DNA of 64,000 nucleotides, from positions 4,846,501 to 4,910,500 of the forward strand of contig NZ_CP035952.1 of NCBI RefSeq assembly GCF_004214895.1. The letters run 5' to 3'. Below the pieces are notes generated by a model that saw only the letters and a program-made list of their open reading frames with translations, was not told where the DNA came from and made no database searches. This DNA comes from Pseudomonas tructae (GTDB taxonomy: Bacteria > Pseudomonadota > Gammaproteobacteria > Pseudomonadales > Pseudomonadaceae). The translations under genes and the position numbers were made by a program. Shown piece by piece: positions 37,693 to 46,041 of the stretch. Each line of letters starts with the position of its first letter. Positions within the stretch are counted from its first letter, which is position 1.

Positions 37693-39573
37693 ATGAACAA
37701 AAGCCTCCGATTCAGCCACAAGATCCTATTGGCCGCCTCGCTGATCGTCATGATCGCCTTCACCCTGTTTACCTTGTACAACGATTTCTTGCAGCGTAAT
37801 GCCATTCGCGAGGATCTGGAAAACTATCTTGAAGAAATGGGCGAGACCACTTCGACCAATATCAAGAACCTGTTTGACGGTCGTATTCTGCTGGTGCAAA
37901 ACGTTGCGCAAAACATTGCCGCATTTCCCGAAGCCGACAAAGTTGGCACGCTGCTCGGCCAACAAGCCCTGGTTTCAAGTTTCCTGACGATTTACCTGGG
38001 TGACGTCAACGGTGGTTTCACCATTCGTCCGCAGACCAAAATGCCGGACGGTTATGACCCACGTGCACGCCCCTGGTACAAGGATGGTCTGGCAGCCAAC
38101 GGGCCGATCCTCACCGAACCCTATATTGATGTCAGCACCGGCAAGATGGTCATCTCGGTGGTGGCAACCGCTGCACGCAATGTCGGCGTGGTCGGTGGCG
38201 ACCTGGCGCTGGACGGCCTGACCGAGATCATCAACTCGCTGAATTTCGGCGGCATGGGCTACGCGTTCCTGGTCAACGATCAGGGCAAGATCCTCGTGCA
38301 CCCGGACAAGAACCTGGTGATGAAGTCGCTGTCGGACCTGTTCCCGCAGAACACCCCGCGCATCAGCAAGGAACCGAGCGAAGTCGAGCTTGATGGCAAG
38401 ACCCGGATCCTCAGCTTCGCCCCGGTCAAAGGCCTGCCTTCGGCCAACTGGTACATCGGCCTGTCGGTAGACAAGGACGAGGCCTACTCGATGCTGAGCG
38501 AGTTCCGCACCTCTGCAGTGATTGCCACCCTGGTGGCGGTCGTCATCATCATTGCCCTGCTCGGTTTGTTGATCCGCGTGCTGATGCAGCCGCTGCACAC
38601 CATGAGCCGGGCCATGGCCGACATCGCCGAAGGTGAAGGCGACCTGACCAAGCGCCTGGCCATTCACAACCACGACGAATTCGGCATTCTCGGCACTGCC
38701 TTCAACCGTTTCGTCGAGCGTATTCATGGCTCGATCCGCGAAGTGTCCTCGGCCACCGAGCAGGTCAACGAAGTCGCCCTGCGGGTAGTCAGCGCCTCCA
38801 ACTCGTCGATGGTCAACTCCGACGAGCAATCCAACCGCACCAACAGCGTGGCTGCGGCGATCAACCAGTTGGGGGCTGCAGCCCAGGAAATCGCTCACAA
38901 CGCCGCCCAAGCCTCGCAACAGGCAAGCTCCGCCCGGCACCTGGCCGAGGAAGGCCAGCAAGTGGTTGACCGCAGCATCCAGGCGATGAACCGTCTGTCT
39001 GACCTGATCTGCACCTCCAGCTCGCATATCGAAACCCTCAACAGCAAGACGGTGAACATCGGGCAGATCCTTGAGGTGATCACCAGCATCTCCCAGCAAA
39101 CCAACCTGCTCGCCCTCAACGCCGCCATCGAGGCAGCACGGGCCGGTGAAGCGGGTCGTGGGTTTGCCGTGGTGGCCGACGAGGTGCGCAACCTTGCGCA
39201 TCGCACCCAGGAGTCGGCGCAGCAGGTGCAGAAAATGATCGAAGAGCTGCAGGTCGGCGCCCGTGAGTCGGTCGACACCATGGGCCAGAGCCAGCGCCAC
39301 AGCCAGGACAGCGTCGAGATTGCCAACCAGGCGGGTGAGCGCCTGGGCAGCGTGACCCTGCGCATTGGCGAGATCGACGGCATGAACCAGTCGGTGGCCA
39401 CTGCTACCGAGGAACAAACTGCCGTGGTCGATTCGATCAACATGGACATCAACGAAATCAACATGCTCAACCAGGAAGGCGTGGAGAACCTGCAATCGAC
39501 CCTGCGCGCCTGCGCGGACCTGGAGCAACAGGCCAGCCGCCTGAAACAACTGGTGGGCAGCTTCCGCATCTAA
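37693..39573 (+). CDS. Methyl-accepting chemotaxis protein with dCache sensor (McpG-like)
   Basis: A 626-residue chemoreceptor. TM1 is about residues 11-31 ([19 protein letters not shown]), then a periplasmic dCache domain to ~275, TM2 ([19 protein letters not shown]), a HAMP domain and the cytoplasmic hairpin whose tip [19 protein letters not shown] contacts CheA/CheW. The membrane-distal module has [12 protein letters not shown] and later GGDLAL, matching the R-x-W-Y and Asp signature of amino-acid-binding dCache domains. In P. putida the receptor at this chromosomal place is the GABA sensor McpG, so GABA or an amino acid is the best guess. No CheR-docking pentapeptide is seen. Confidence 0.92.
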   Translation: MNKSLRFSHKILLAASLIVMIAFTLFTLYNDFLQRNAIREDLENYLEEMGETTSTNIKNLFDGRILLVQNVAQNIAAFPEADKVGTLLGQQALVSSFLTIYLGDVNGGFTIRPQTKMPDGYDPRARPWYKDGLAANGPILTEPYIDVSTGKMVISVVATAARNVGVVGGDLALDGLTEIINSLNFGGMGYAFLVNDQGKILVHPDKNLVMKSLSDLFPQNTPRISKEPSEVELDGKTRILSFAPVKGLPSANWYIGLSVDKDEAYSMLSEFRTSAVIATLVAVVIIIALLGLLIRVLMQPLHTMSRAMADIAEGEGDLTKRLAIHNHDEFGILGTAFNRFVERIHGSIREVSSATEQVNEVALRVVSASNSSMVNSDEQSNRTNSVAAAINQLGAAAQEIAHNAAQASQQASSARHLAEEGQQVVDRSIQAMNRLSDLICTSSSHIETLNSKTVNIGQILEVITSISQQTNLLALNAAIEAARAGEAGRGFAVVADEVRNLAHRTQESAQQVQKMIEELQVGARESVDTMGQSQRHSQDSVEIANQAGERLGSVTLRIGEIDGMNQSVATATEEQTAVVDSINMDINEINMLNQEGVENLQSTLRACADLEQQASRLKQLVGSFRI

Positions 39574-39578
39574 AAAGT

Positions 39579-39662
39579 AGCTGCAAGCCTCAAGCTGCAA
39601 GAAAAAGCAGGCCGCGCACGGATCCGCTCTTTCTTGCAGCTTGAGGCTTGAGGCTTGAAGCT
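39579..39662. repeat. Imperfect palindrome of CTTGAGGCTTGAAGC type
   Basis: AGCTGCAAGCCTCAAGCTGCA (from 39579) is mirrored by TGCAGCTTGAGGCTTGAGGCTTGAAGCT (39635-39662), where GAGGCTT is duplicated. It begins 5 bp after the chemoreceptor stop, a position fitting a dispersed 3' repeat or transcript-end hairpin; no long T run follows. Confidence 0.75.
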
Positions 39663-39768
39663 CCCGCCTCCCAAGCGAACAAACTATCCTTCATAGAGGT
39701 CAACCTTAGGGCGCGTCCGCTGCGGCTAAAGCTGCATGGCGACACACTCTGAAGGCGATCCTGGAGGG

Positions 39769-40890
39769 ATGCTGATCGTGCACATCGCTGACATCACCAT
39801 GTTCTACGCCCCGGCCAGTGGCGGCGTACGTACCTATCTTGATGCCAAACACCGCCGCCTGGGCCTTGCCCCCGGTGTCCGCCACAGCCTGCTGATCCCC
39901 GGCCCTAGCGCCAGCCAAGACAATGGCATCTACCAGGTGCCGGCACCGGCCCTGCCCTTCGGCAACGGTTATCGCTTTCCTCTGCGTCTGGCCCCATGGC
40001 GCACTCTTCTGCATGACCTGCAACCGGACCTGATTGAGGTCGGCGACCCCTACCTGACCGCCTGGGCTGCCCTGGACGCCCGCCGCGAGCGTGATGTGCC
40101 GGTCATCGGCTTCTACCATTCCGACTTGCCGCTACTGGTAAGCAACCGTATGGGCAACTGGTTCACGCCCAATGTCGAAGCCTACGTCAGCAAGCTCTAC
40201 GGCAACTTCAACCGGGTGCTCGCACCCAGCCAGGTAATGGCCGACAAGTTGCGTGGGCTGGGCATCGACAACGTCCACGTGCAGCGCCTGGGTGTCGACC
40301 TGGACACTTTCAACCCGCTGCACCGCGACCTGACTTTACGCCGCGAACTGGGCATCGCCGACACCGCCCGCCTGCTGATCTTTGCCGGGCGCGGCTCGCG
40401 GGAAAAGAACCTGCCCGTGTTGCTCGACTGCATGGAGCGCCTGGGCAAACACTACCATCTGCTTCTGGTCGGCTCACACATGCCGGCCACTGTGCCGGCC
40501 AATGTCAGCGTCATTGGCCACTTCTGCCCGGCAGGCGAAATCGCCCGCCTGATGGCCAGCGCCGATGCCCTGCTGCACGCCGGCGATCAGGAAACCTTCG
40601 GCCTGGTCATTCTCGAAGCCATGGCCAGCGCCATCCCGGTGATTGCCGTGGCGGCCGGCGCCTTCCGCGAAATCGTCAATGATCATTGCGGCCGCCTGTG
40701 CCCACCCAATGATGGCCAGGCCATGGCCCGCACGGTCCAGGAGGTATTCGAAAGCGGTGCCCGCCAGATGGGGCTGCAAGCCCGTGCCCATGTCGAGCAG
40801 CACTATGCCTGGGATAGCGTGGTCAGCGGCCTGCTGGAACATTATCGGGCGGTACTGGGCTACCCGAGGCCGGTGCGCGCCCATGCCTGA
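39769..40890 (+). CDS. Glycosyltransferase family 4 (GT-B)
   Basis: A 373-residue GT-B glycosyltransferase with both Rossmann-like halves: an N-terminal acceptor half (ADITMFYAPASGGVRTYLDAK) and a C-terminal nucleotide-sugar half (LLIFAGRGSREKNLPVLLDCM, then HAGDQETFGLVILEAMASAIPV with the E-x7-E motif). The sugar donor and acceptor cannot be deduced. Start choice is uncertain: ATG 39769 is used here; GTG 39778 is better spaced from GGAGGG (39763-39768), and ATG 39736 has no ribosome site. The deacetylase gene overlaps by 8 bp, so the two form one unit. Confidence 0.87.
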   Translation: MLIVHIADITMFYAPASGGVRTYLDAKHRRLGLAPGVRHSLLIPGPSASQDNGIYQVPAPALPFGNGYRFPLRLAPWRTLLHDLQPDLIEVGDPYLTAWAALDARRERDVPVIGFYHSDLPLLVSNRMGNWFTPNVEAYVSKLYGNFNRVLAPSQVMADKLRGLGIDNVHVQRLGVDLDTFNPLHRDLTLRRELGIADTARLLIFAGRGSREKNLPVLLDCMERLGKHYHLLLVGSHMPATVPANVSVIGHFCPAGEIARLMASADALLHAGDQETFGLVILEAMASAIPVIAVAAGAFREIVNDHCGRLCPPNDGQAMARTVQEVFESGARQMGLQARAHVEQHYAWDSVVSGLLEHYRAVLGYPRPVRAHA

Positions 40891-41644
40891 GCCAGCCGAT
40901 CGACCAAGCCTGCTGCTGGTGCTGCACGATGTCGCGCCGCAAACCTGGCCGGACTACCAGCCCTTTGTCGAAGCGGTCGATACCCTGGGCGACATTCCCA
41001 TGACCTGGCTGGTGGTGCCGGACTTTCACAAGTGCAATCCCCTGGAGCAAGCCCCGGGTTTTCGCCTGATGCTCGACCGGCGCCTGCAGCGTGGCGATGA
41101 AATGGCCCTGCATGGCTACTTTCACACCGATGACAGCCCGCCGCCGCGCTCACTGCGGGACTATCTGCTGCGCCGGGTCTACACCCGGGAAGGCGAGTTC
41201 TACAGCCTCGGCCAGGCTCAGGCGCAGGCGCGCCTTGAGGCCGGCATCGAGCTGTTCCAGCGTTATGGCTGGCCATTGGCAGGCTTCGTCGCCCCGGGCT
41301 GGCTGATGAGCGACGGCACCCGTCAAGTTTTGCGCCAGTTACCGCTGCGCTACACCAGCGACCCGCAGCACATCTATCATCTGCCCGAGTTCGACCCTAT
41401 CCCTGCTCCCGGCCTGGTCTGGAGCGCGCGCAGCAACTGGCGCCGTGGTGTATCGAAAATTCTCTGTCATGCATATGAAGTGCAGCTGCGCCACGCGCCG
41501 GTGATACGCCTGGGCGTGCACCCGGTGGACATGCGCCATGGACTATCGCGCCAGTACTGGCTGAAAACCTTGCAACGACTGCTGCACCAGGGCCGCGAAC
41601 CCCTGACCAAATCCGCTTGGCTGGCCAGCAGGCATGGCAGATGA
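40883..41644 (+). CDS. DUF2334 polysaccharide-deacetylase-like protein
   Basis: A 253-residue protein of the carbohydrate esterase 4-like fold. The N-terminal LLLVLHDVAPQTWPDY carries the HD metal-binding motif and RGDEMALHGYFHTDD the second His pair (H-x3-H), while FVAPGWLMSD and RLGVHPVDMRH provide later active-site segments. There is no signal peptide, so it probably acts in the cytoplasm on a lipid-linked or free sugar made by the overlapping glycosyltransferase. Together they look like a small glycolipid or glycan modification pair; the product is unknown. Confidence 0.87.
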   Translation: MPEPADRPSLLLVLHDVAPQTWPDYQPFVEAVDTLGDIPMTWLVVPDFHKCNPLEQAPGFRLMLDRRLQRGDEMALHGYFHTDDSPPPRSLRDYLLRRVYTREGEFYSLGQAQAQARLEAGIELFQRYGWPLAGFVAPGWLMSDGTRQVLRQLPLRYTSDPQHIYHLPEFDPIPAPGLVWSARSNWRRGVSKILCHAYEVQLRHAPVIRLGVHPVDMRHGLSRQYWLKTLQRLLHQGREPLTKSAWLASRHGR

Positions 41645-41670
41645 AGCACCTGCTTGATGAGGGCTGCGGC

Positions 41671-41844
41671 TCAATCAGCCACGGTTTTGTCGCCAGTCAG
41701 CCTGAGCTGCTCCCAGAGCTCGACGGCACCGGGAAAATCGGTGCCGTCATCGCTGCCCAGGGCATCGGGGTCGTAACGGCTCAAACAGCCCTCGCCGAGG
41801 GTCGGTGGAGCCTTGGAGGTTGCCTTGTCGAGGGGATCGGCCAT
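41671..41844 (-). CDS. Small acidic protein downstream of purU
   Basis: A 57-residue ORF on the same strand as purU, starting 24 bp after its stop. A near-consensus ribosome site GCAGGAGGTTGCAGC precedes the ATG at 41844. The product begins MADPLDKATSKAPPTLGEGC and is acidic and hydrophilic, with a central SRYDPDALGSDDGTDFPG segment and a short helical end (AVELWEQLRLTGD). No membrane segment. Nothing in it identifies a family; the strong translation signal and position argue it is a real gene and probably co-transcribed with purU. Confidence 0.6.
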   Translation of the reverse strand: MADPLDKATSKAPPTLGEGCLSRYDPDALGSDDGTDFPGAVELWEQLRLTGDKTVAD

Positions 41845-41867
41845 GCTGCAACCTCCTGCGCAACGTC

Positions 41868-42719
41868 TTAGTTGAACACCACGGTCTTGTTGCCATGCAC
41901 CAGCACGCGGTCTTCCAGGTGATAGCGCAAGCCGCGGGCCAGCACCATCTTCTCGACATCACGACCGAAACGCACCATATCGTCGATGCTGTCGCTGTGG
42001 CTGACACGCACCACGTCCTGCTCGATGATCGGGCCGGCGTCGAGTTCTTCGGTGACGTAGTGGCAGGTAGCCCCGATCAGCTTGACCCCGCGCAGCGAAG
42101 CTTGATGGTAAGGCTTGGCACCGACGAACGACGGCAGGAAACTGTGATGGATGTTGATCACCTGCTGGGCGTACTCCTGGCACAGCTGCGGCGGCAGGAT
42201 CTGCATGTAGCGGGCCAGAACCACCACGTCGGCACCGTGTTCCTTGACCAGACGCGACACCTCGGCAAACGCCGGTTGCTTGTTCTGCGGGTCGACCGGC
42301 ACGTGGAAGAAGGGGATGCCGTGCCACTCGACCATGCTGCGCAAGTCGTTGTGGTTGGAGATCACGCAGGGAATGTCGCAATCCAGCTCCTTGGCGTGCC
42401 AGCGGTGCAGCAGGTCAGCCAGGCAGTGGGATTCGCGGCTGGCCATCAGCACCACGCGCTTTTTCTGGTCGGTATCGGTAATCCGCCAGACCATCGAAAA
42501 CTCTTCGGCGATCGGTGCGAATGCCTCACGGAACGCTTCAATACCAAACGGCAGCGTCTCGGCGCGGATTTCATGGCGCATGAAGAACCAACCGCTCTGC
42601 TCATCGGAGTGATGGCTCGCTTCGTTGATCCAGCCGTTATAGGACGCCAGGAAGTTACTGACTTTGGCGACGATGCCAACGCGGTCGGGGCAAGCGATCA
42701 CCAGTCGGTAGGTGCGCAT
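41868..42719 (-). CDS. purU: Formyltetrahydrofolate deformylase
   Basis: A 283-residue enzyme hydrolysing 10-formyl-tetrahydrofolate to formate and tetrahydrofolate, balancing one-carbon pools and purine synthesis. An N-terminal ACT domain (TYRLVIACPDRVGIVAKVSNFL) is followed by the formyltransferase-like catalytic domain, with the catalytic INIHHSFLPSF (Asn-His) motif near 225 and a downstream Asp in EELDAGPIIEQD. Start at 42719 is chosen for GGAGACC upstream and the family terminus MRTYRLV. Length equals the family norm. Confidence 0.96.
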   Translation of the reverse strand: MRTYRLVIACPDRVGIVAKVSNFLASYNGWINEASHHSDEQSGWFFMRHEIRAETLPFGIEAFREAFAPIAEEFSMVWRITDTDQKKRVVLMASRESHCLADLLHRWHAKELDCDIPCVISNHNDLRSMVEWHGIPFFHVPVDPQNKQPAFAEVSRLVKEHGADVVVLARYMQILPPQLCQEYAQQVINIHHSFLPSFVGAKPYHQASLRGVKLIGATCHYVTEELDAGPIIEQDVVRVSHSDSIDDMVRFGRDVEKMVLARGLRYHLEDRVLVHGNKTVVFN

Positions 42720-43035
42720 GAGGGGGTCTCCATAAACCTTTGCAAAGGCGCTCATTCTAGCGAGTGCCCGGCAAAACTGCAGTACTGATTACTCGCGACC
42801 TGTCACCTGCAGCGCCAGCGCAGGCATGGACCTGGCCGGCAGACCATGCCGGCACCGGGTTTAAGTTAACTATTGGCAACGGAGTTAGTTTGTAAATTTT
42901 CCTTAACCTGGTCACACGAGGTGTTTAACAATTGATTTGGGCTAATTACCTGCAATATTGTTTACTTGAGGGGAGTGTCTGATTACTATTGCCGCACTGT
43001 CCCTGTAAACACCCTTCATTTCCAAGGAACGCCTC
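42720..43035. promoter_or_regulatory. Divergent AT-rich promoter region of purU and the MvaT-family gene
   Basis: A 316-bp gap without genes. From 42860 to 42990 it is strikingly A+T rich (GTTTGTAAATTTTCC, TTGATTTGGGC, CAATATTGTTTAC), the kind of DNA MvaT-family proteins bind, so autoregulation is likely. AAGGAACG (43024) is the ribosome site for the downstream gene. Confidence 0.55.
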
Positions 43036-43413
43036 ATGTCCCTGATCAACGAATATCGCGCTACCGAAGAAGCCATCAAAGAACTGCAGGCCCGTTTGCA
43101 GAACCTGTCGCAAGACGACAAGCTGCAAACCGAGCTGGAGTTCGAAGGCAAACTGCGTGCACTGATGGGCGAATATTCGAAGTCCCTGCGTGACATCATT
43201 GCGCTGCTGGATCCAGAAGCCAAACTGAGCAAAGCACCTCGCGGCGCGGTAAAAGCCACCGGCACCAAGCGTGCGCGCAAGGTCAAGCAATACAAGAACC
43301 CGCACAACGGCGAAGTGATTGAAACCAAGGGCGGCAACCACAAAACCCTGAAAGAATGGAAAGCCAAATGGGGTGGCGATGTGGTTGAAGGCTGGGCAAC
43401 CCTGCTGGGTTAA
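43036..43413 (+). CDS. turA: MvaT-family H-NS-like xenogeneic silencer (TurA-like)
   Basis: A 125-residue nucleoid protein that oligomerises along AT-rich DNA and silences transcription. The N-terminal half is a coiled coil (EYRATEEAIKELQARLQNLS), with a linker at about 75-85 (APRGAVKATGTKRARK) and the C-terminal DNA-binding domain NPHNGEVIETKGGNHKTLKEW. GGNHK is the minor-groove contact loop. P. putida has several MvaT paralogues (TurA to TurE); position next to purU in P. putida suggests TurA. It is monocistronic, closed by the terminator at 43445. Confidence 0.93.
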   Translation: MSLINEYRATEEAIKELQARLQNLSQDDKLQTELEFEGKLRALMGEYSKSLRDIIALLDPEAKLSKAPRGAVKATGTKRARKVKQYKNPHNGEVIETKGGNHKTLKEWKAKWGGDVVEGWATLLG

Positions 43414-43444
43414 TAAGCCCGCTGGCGGCCTTGTGTTACTCGCT

Positions 43445-43474
43445 TAAAAAACGCCAGCTTAGCTGGCGTTTTTT
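43445..43474. terminator. Bidirectional terminator between the MvaT-family gene and sbcB
   Basis: ACGCCAGCT-TAGCTGGCGT stem flanked by A6 and T6 on the two sides, placed between convergent genes, so it can end transcription from both. Confidence 0.95.
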
Positions 43475-43489
43475 ATTTTCAACAATTGC

Positions 43490-44920
43490 TTACATTGCCA
43501 ATCGCAACTTCAACCTCTGCACATGTTCCCGCCACTGGCCGAGCAACGCCTGTTGTCCGGTATCGGCCTCTGCCCAGCAGTCCTCAAGCGCCCGCTCGAA
43601 GTCGCCGATGGTATTGGGCGCGCCCATCAACGGATCGCTCAGGCGTTGCTGACAGAAGCGTTGCCAGCGCTGGTGCTCTTCGGCAGTCAAGGTCTCGGTG
43701 AAATTACGCGCGCGGTAACGAAACAACAGTTCCGCCAGTCGCTCATCATCGAACATCCATTGACCCTGGCCCAACTGCCGTGGATCGACAGTGCGCACTT
43801 GTTCGCACAGGCGACGATCACGATCACCAAGAAAGCCGTCATACAACTGCTGTTCCGGATCGTCGCAGGGGGCAAATTCCTCGGCACTGTAAATGACCGG
43901 CAGTTTGTTTTGCCATTGCCCTGCCGCAGCGATCAGGCTGGCCGCTCGCTGTTGATACTCAGCCATATCCAGTTCCAGCCGCTGTTGATCTTCAGGCCGC
44001 AATACGCCCAGCGGTGCGACCACCGGACAGCGATTGACATGAATTAACTTCAGCGGCACCGGCAATTGTCCGTCAGGCATTTCCTCACGGCGGGTGTATA
44101 AACGCTGACGCAGTGAATCAGCGTCCTCGTCGATCAACGGCCGAGTATCGAGATGCAAATCACAGACAATCAAGGCATTGCGATTTCGCGGGTGCCAGGC
44201 CAAAGGCAATACAACACCCAAGTAATTGCGCGCAGCTGAAAAACGCCCGGAAATATGCACCATCGGTTGTAATAATCGGATCTGGTCGAGGACTTTCTGC
44301 TTGCTGCGCAGTTGAAACAACCAGTCATAGAGCTTTGGCTGCTTCTGTCGGATCAATCGTGCAAGCGCAATAGTTGCCCGCACATCCGACAAGGCCTCGT
44401 GCGCCTGGCCATGGTCGATGCCATTTGCTGCACTCAACAACTCCAGGCGTAGGCTGGTCCGGCCCTCCTGTTGCGGCCAGACAATGCCTTCAGGGCGCAG
44501 CGCATAAGCACTGCGAACGATATCGATCAAGTCCCAACGGCTGTTGCCGCCCTGCCACTCGCGCGCATAAGGGTCGAAGAAGTTGCGGTACAGGCTGTAG
44601 CGGGTGACCTCATCGTCGAAACGCAAACTATTGTAGCCCGCGCCACAGGTGCCCGGACGCGCCAGCTCGGCATGTACGCGGGTCATGAACTCGGCTTCGC
44701 CCAACCCCCGGCTGGCCAGTTGCGCCGGCGTGATGCCGGTGACCAGACATGCCTTGGGGTGCGGCAGGATATCGTCGCTGGGCTGGCAATAGAAGTTGAT
44801 CGGCGCCTCGATCTCGTTGAGATCCAGGTCAGTACGCACACCGGCGACCTGCAGGGGTCGATCGTTGCGCGGATTGATACCGGTGGTTTCGTAGTCGTGC
44901 CAGAAAATGCTGGAGCTCAC
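43490..44920 (-). CDS. sbcB: Exodeoxyribonuclease I
   Basis: A 476-residue 3'-5' single-strand DNA exonuclease used in mismatch repair and recombination. The DEDD exonuclease core begins WHDYETTGINPRNDRPLQ (Asp and Glu ligands near residues 9-11); HEALSDVRATIALARLI near 180 carries the late His and Asp. The SH3-like and helical extension domains that form the DNA clamp follow in the C-terminal half. Length corresponds to the E. coli protein (475). Confidence 0.96.
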   Translation of the reverse strand: MSSSIFWHDYETTGINPRNDRPLQVAGVRTDLDLNEIEAPINFYCQPSDDILPHPKACLVTGITPAQLASRGLGEAEFMTRVHAELARPGTCGAGYNSLRFDDEVTRYSLYRNFFDPYAREWQGGNSRWDLIDIVRSAYALRPEGIVWPQQEGRTSLRLELLSAANGIDHGQAHEALSDVRATIALARLIRQKQPKLYDWLFQLRSKQKVLDQIRLLQPMVHISGRFSAARNYLGVVLPLAWHPRNRNALIVCDLHLDTRPLIDEDADSLRQRLYTRREEMPDGQLPVPLKLIHVNRCPVVAPLGVLRPEDQQRLELDMAEYQQRAASLIAAAGQWQNKLPVIYSAEEFAPCDDPEQQLYDGFLGDRDRRLCEQVRTVDPRQLGQGQWMFDDERLAELLFRYRARNFTETLTAEEHQRWQRFCQQRLSDPLMGAPNTIGDFERALEDCWAEADTGQQALLGQWREHVQRLKLRLAM

Positions 44921-44981
44921 GGGGTCGTCCTGAACATAAGATCGACCAGAGTCTAGGGCCCGCAGCCCGCCACGGCCAGTG

Positions 44982-45404
44982 TCAGGCGGAGGCGTTCAAC
45001 GGATGGAAGCTGAAATAGTGGCGCAAGGCACGCACCAGTTGCTCGAATTCGCGCGGTGCCTGCAGCAGCATGAAGCCCGAGTCGTAATGGCCGGGGGTCT
45101 GGTCTTCATGGCTCCACAGGCAACTGGCAGTCAGGTTGATCAGGTGCAGGGCACCCTCCTGGCCCGGGACTTTGAGCTGCAACTCGAAATCCGGGCCGAC
45201 CAGCATCGGTAGCTGGCTGATCAGCATCAGGCCGTCTTCAGACACATTTCCCAGATAGCCAATGGGCTGGTCGGTGAAGCGGTTGAAGACTTTAAGGAAA
45301 TAAGGGAGCTGGTGACGCTCGATTCGGCGCTCGTCAAGCATGGTCGGGATCGCTGTCGAAGACCCTTTTAGCAGGGCCGCGCTAGGGCTGCTGTTTTCAT
45401 TCAT
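44982..45404 (-). CDS. PilZ-domain protein
   Basis: A 140-residue protein that is nearly all one PilZ domain, the c-di-GMP receptor fold. The ERRIERHQLPYFLKVF segment supplies the RxxxR motif (Arg26/Arg30 region) and GNVSEDGLMLIS is the second motif (N/DxSxxG). Both binding motifs are present, so c-di-GMP binding is plausible. No effector domain is attached, so it probably acts by contacting a partner. It lies 61 bp upstream of the sbcB start, on the same strand but without obvious functional link. Confidence 0.9.
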   Translation of the reverse strand: MNENSSPSAALLKGSSTAIPTMLDERRIERHQLPYFLKVFNRFTDQPIGYLGNVSEDGLMLISQLPMLVGPDFELQLKVPGQEGALHLINLTASCLWSHEDQTPGHYDSGFMLLQAPREFEQLVRALRHYFSFHPLNASA

Positions 45405-45466
45405 CTCAGCAACAAGATTAGCTCAACCTGACCCCTACGTCACAATCAGACTCGACCACTTTAGTA

Positions 45467-45853
45467 TTAACGCCAAGGCGTTGTCGTTGCTGGCCGGGCG
45501 ATAGCTGCCTCGCCGGTGCGCAAGTGCCCCAGTTGCTCGAGCGTCTGCAGGCGGGCGCGGGCGCGGTAGGCGTATTCGCTCTGCGGGTAACGCTGGGAGA
45601 TGAACTGGTAGGTCTGTGCCGCATCGACGAACAGCTTCTGGCGCTCCAGGCACTGGCCACGCAGCAGCGACACTTCCGGCTGGATGAATGGTCGCGCACG
45701 GCTGGTGCGATCGACCTGGGACAGCTCGAGCATCACCCGCTCGCAATTACCCCGGTCATAGGCGCGGTAAGCGTTATTCAGATGATGGTCCATCGACCAG
45801 CGGGTGCAGCCGACGACGCTGGTCGCCAGGGCTAAAACGATCAAGGCTCGCAT
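45467..45853 (-). CDS. TPR-like outer-membrane lipoprotein
   Basis: A 128-residue predicted lipoprotein. The signal MRALIVLALATSVVGC ends with a lipobox-like VVGC (Cys16), and GGGGGTTCTCC-side sequence AGGAGAACCCCC precedes the ATG at 45853. The mature part has helix-turn-helix repeats of TPR/YbgF type (NNAYRAYDRGNCERVMLELS and ALQTYQF-like QTYQFISQRYPQSEYAYRARARL). Short TPR lipoproteins of this form often act as adaptors in envelope complexes, but no partner is encoded here. Longer starts (to 45952) would read through a REP unit and are rejected. Confidence 0.83.
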   Translation of the reverse strand: MRALIVLALATSVVGCTRWSMDHHLNNAYRAYDRGNCERVMLELSQVDRTSRARPFIQPEVSLLRGQCLERQKLFVDAAQTYQFISQRYPQSEYAYRARARLQTLEQLGHLRTGEAAIARPATTTPWR

Positions 45854-45926
45854 GGGGGTTCTCCTGTATTGAGCAGTGTATCGGCTTTGATTGATAAATC
45901 TGTAGAGCGTGCTGGTTGTAGCGGCC

Positions 45927-45955
45927 TCATCGCGGGGCAAGCCCGCTCCCACACG
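45927..45955. repeat. Single REP unit
   Basis: CATCGCGGGGCAAGCCCGCT followed by CCCACA, without an inverted partner nearby. It lies between the divergent lipoprotein gene and pykA, an unusual promoter-side place for a REP. Confidence 0.88.
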
Positions 45956-46041
45956 CCAAGCGGCAGGTAGTGCAAAGGAACAATGACTACAGCGATTTTC
46001 CGGAGTAGCCTTTCGCTGCGCTTCACTATAGGAGTCTGTGC

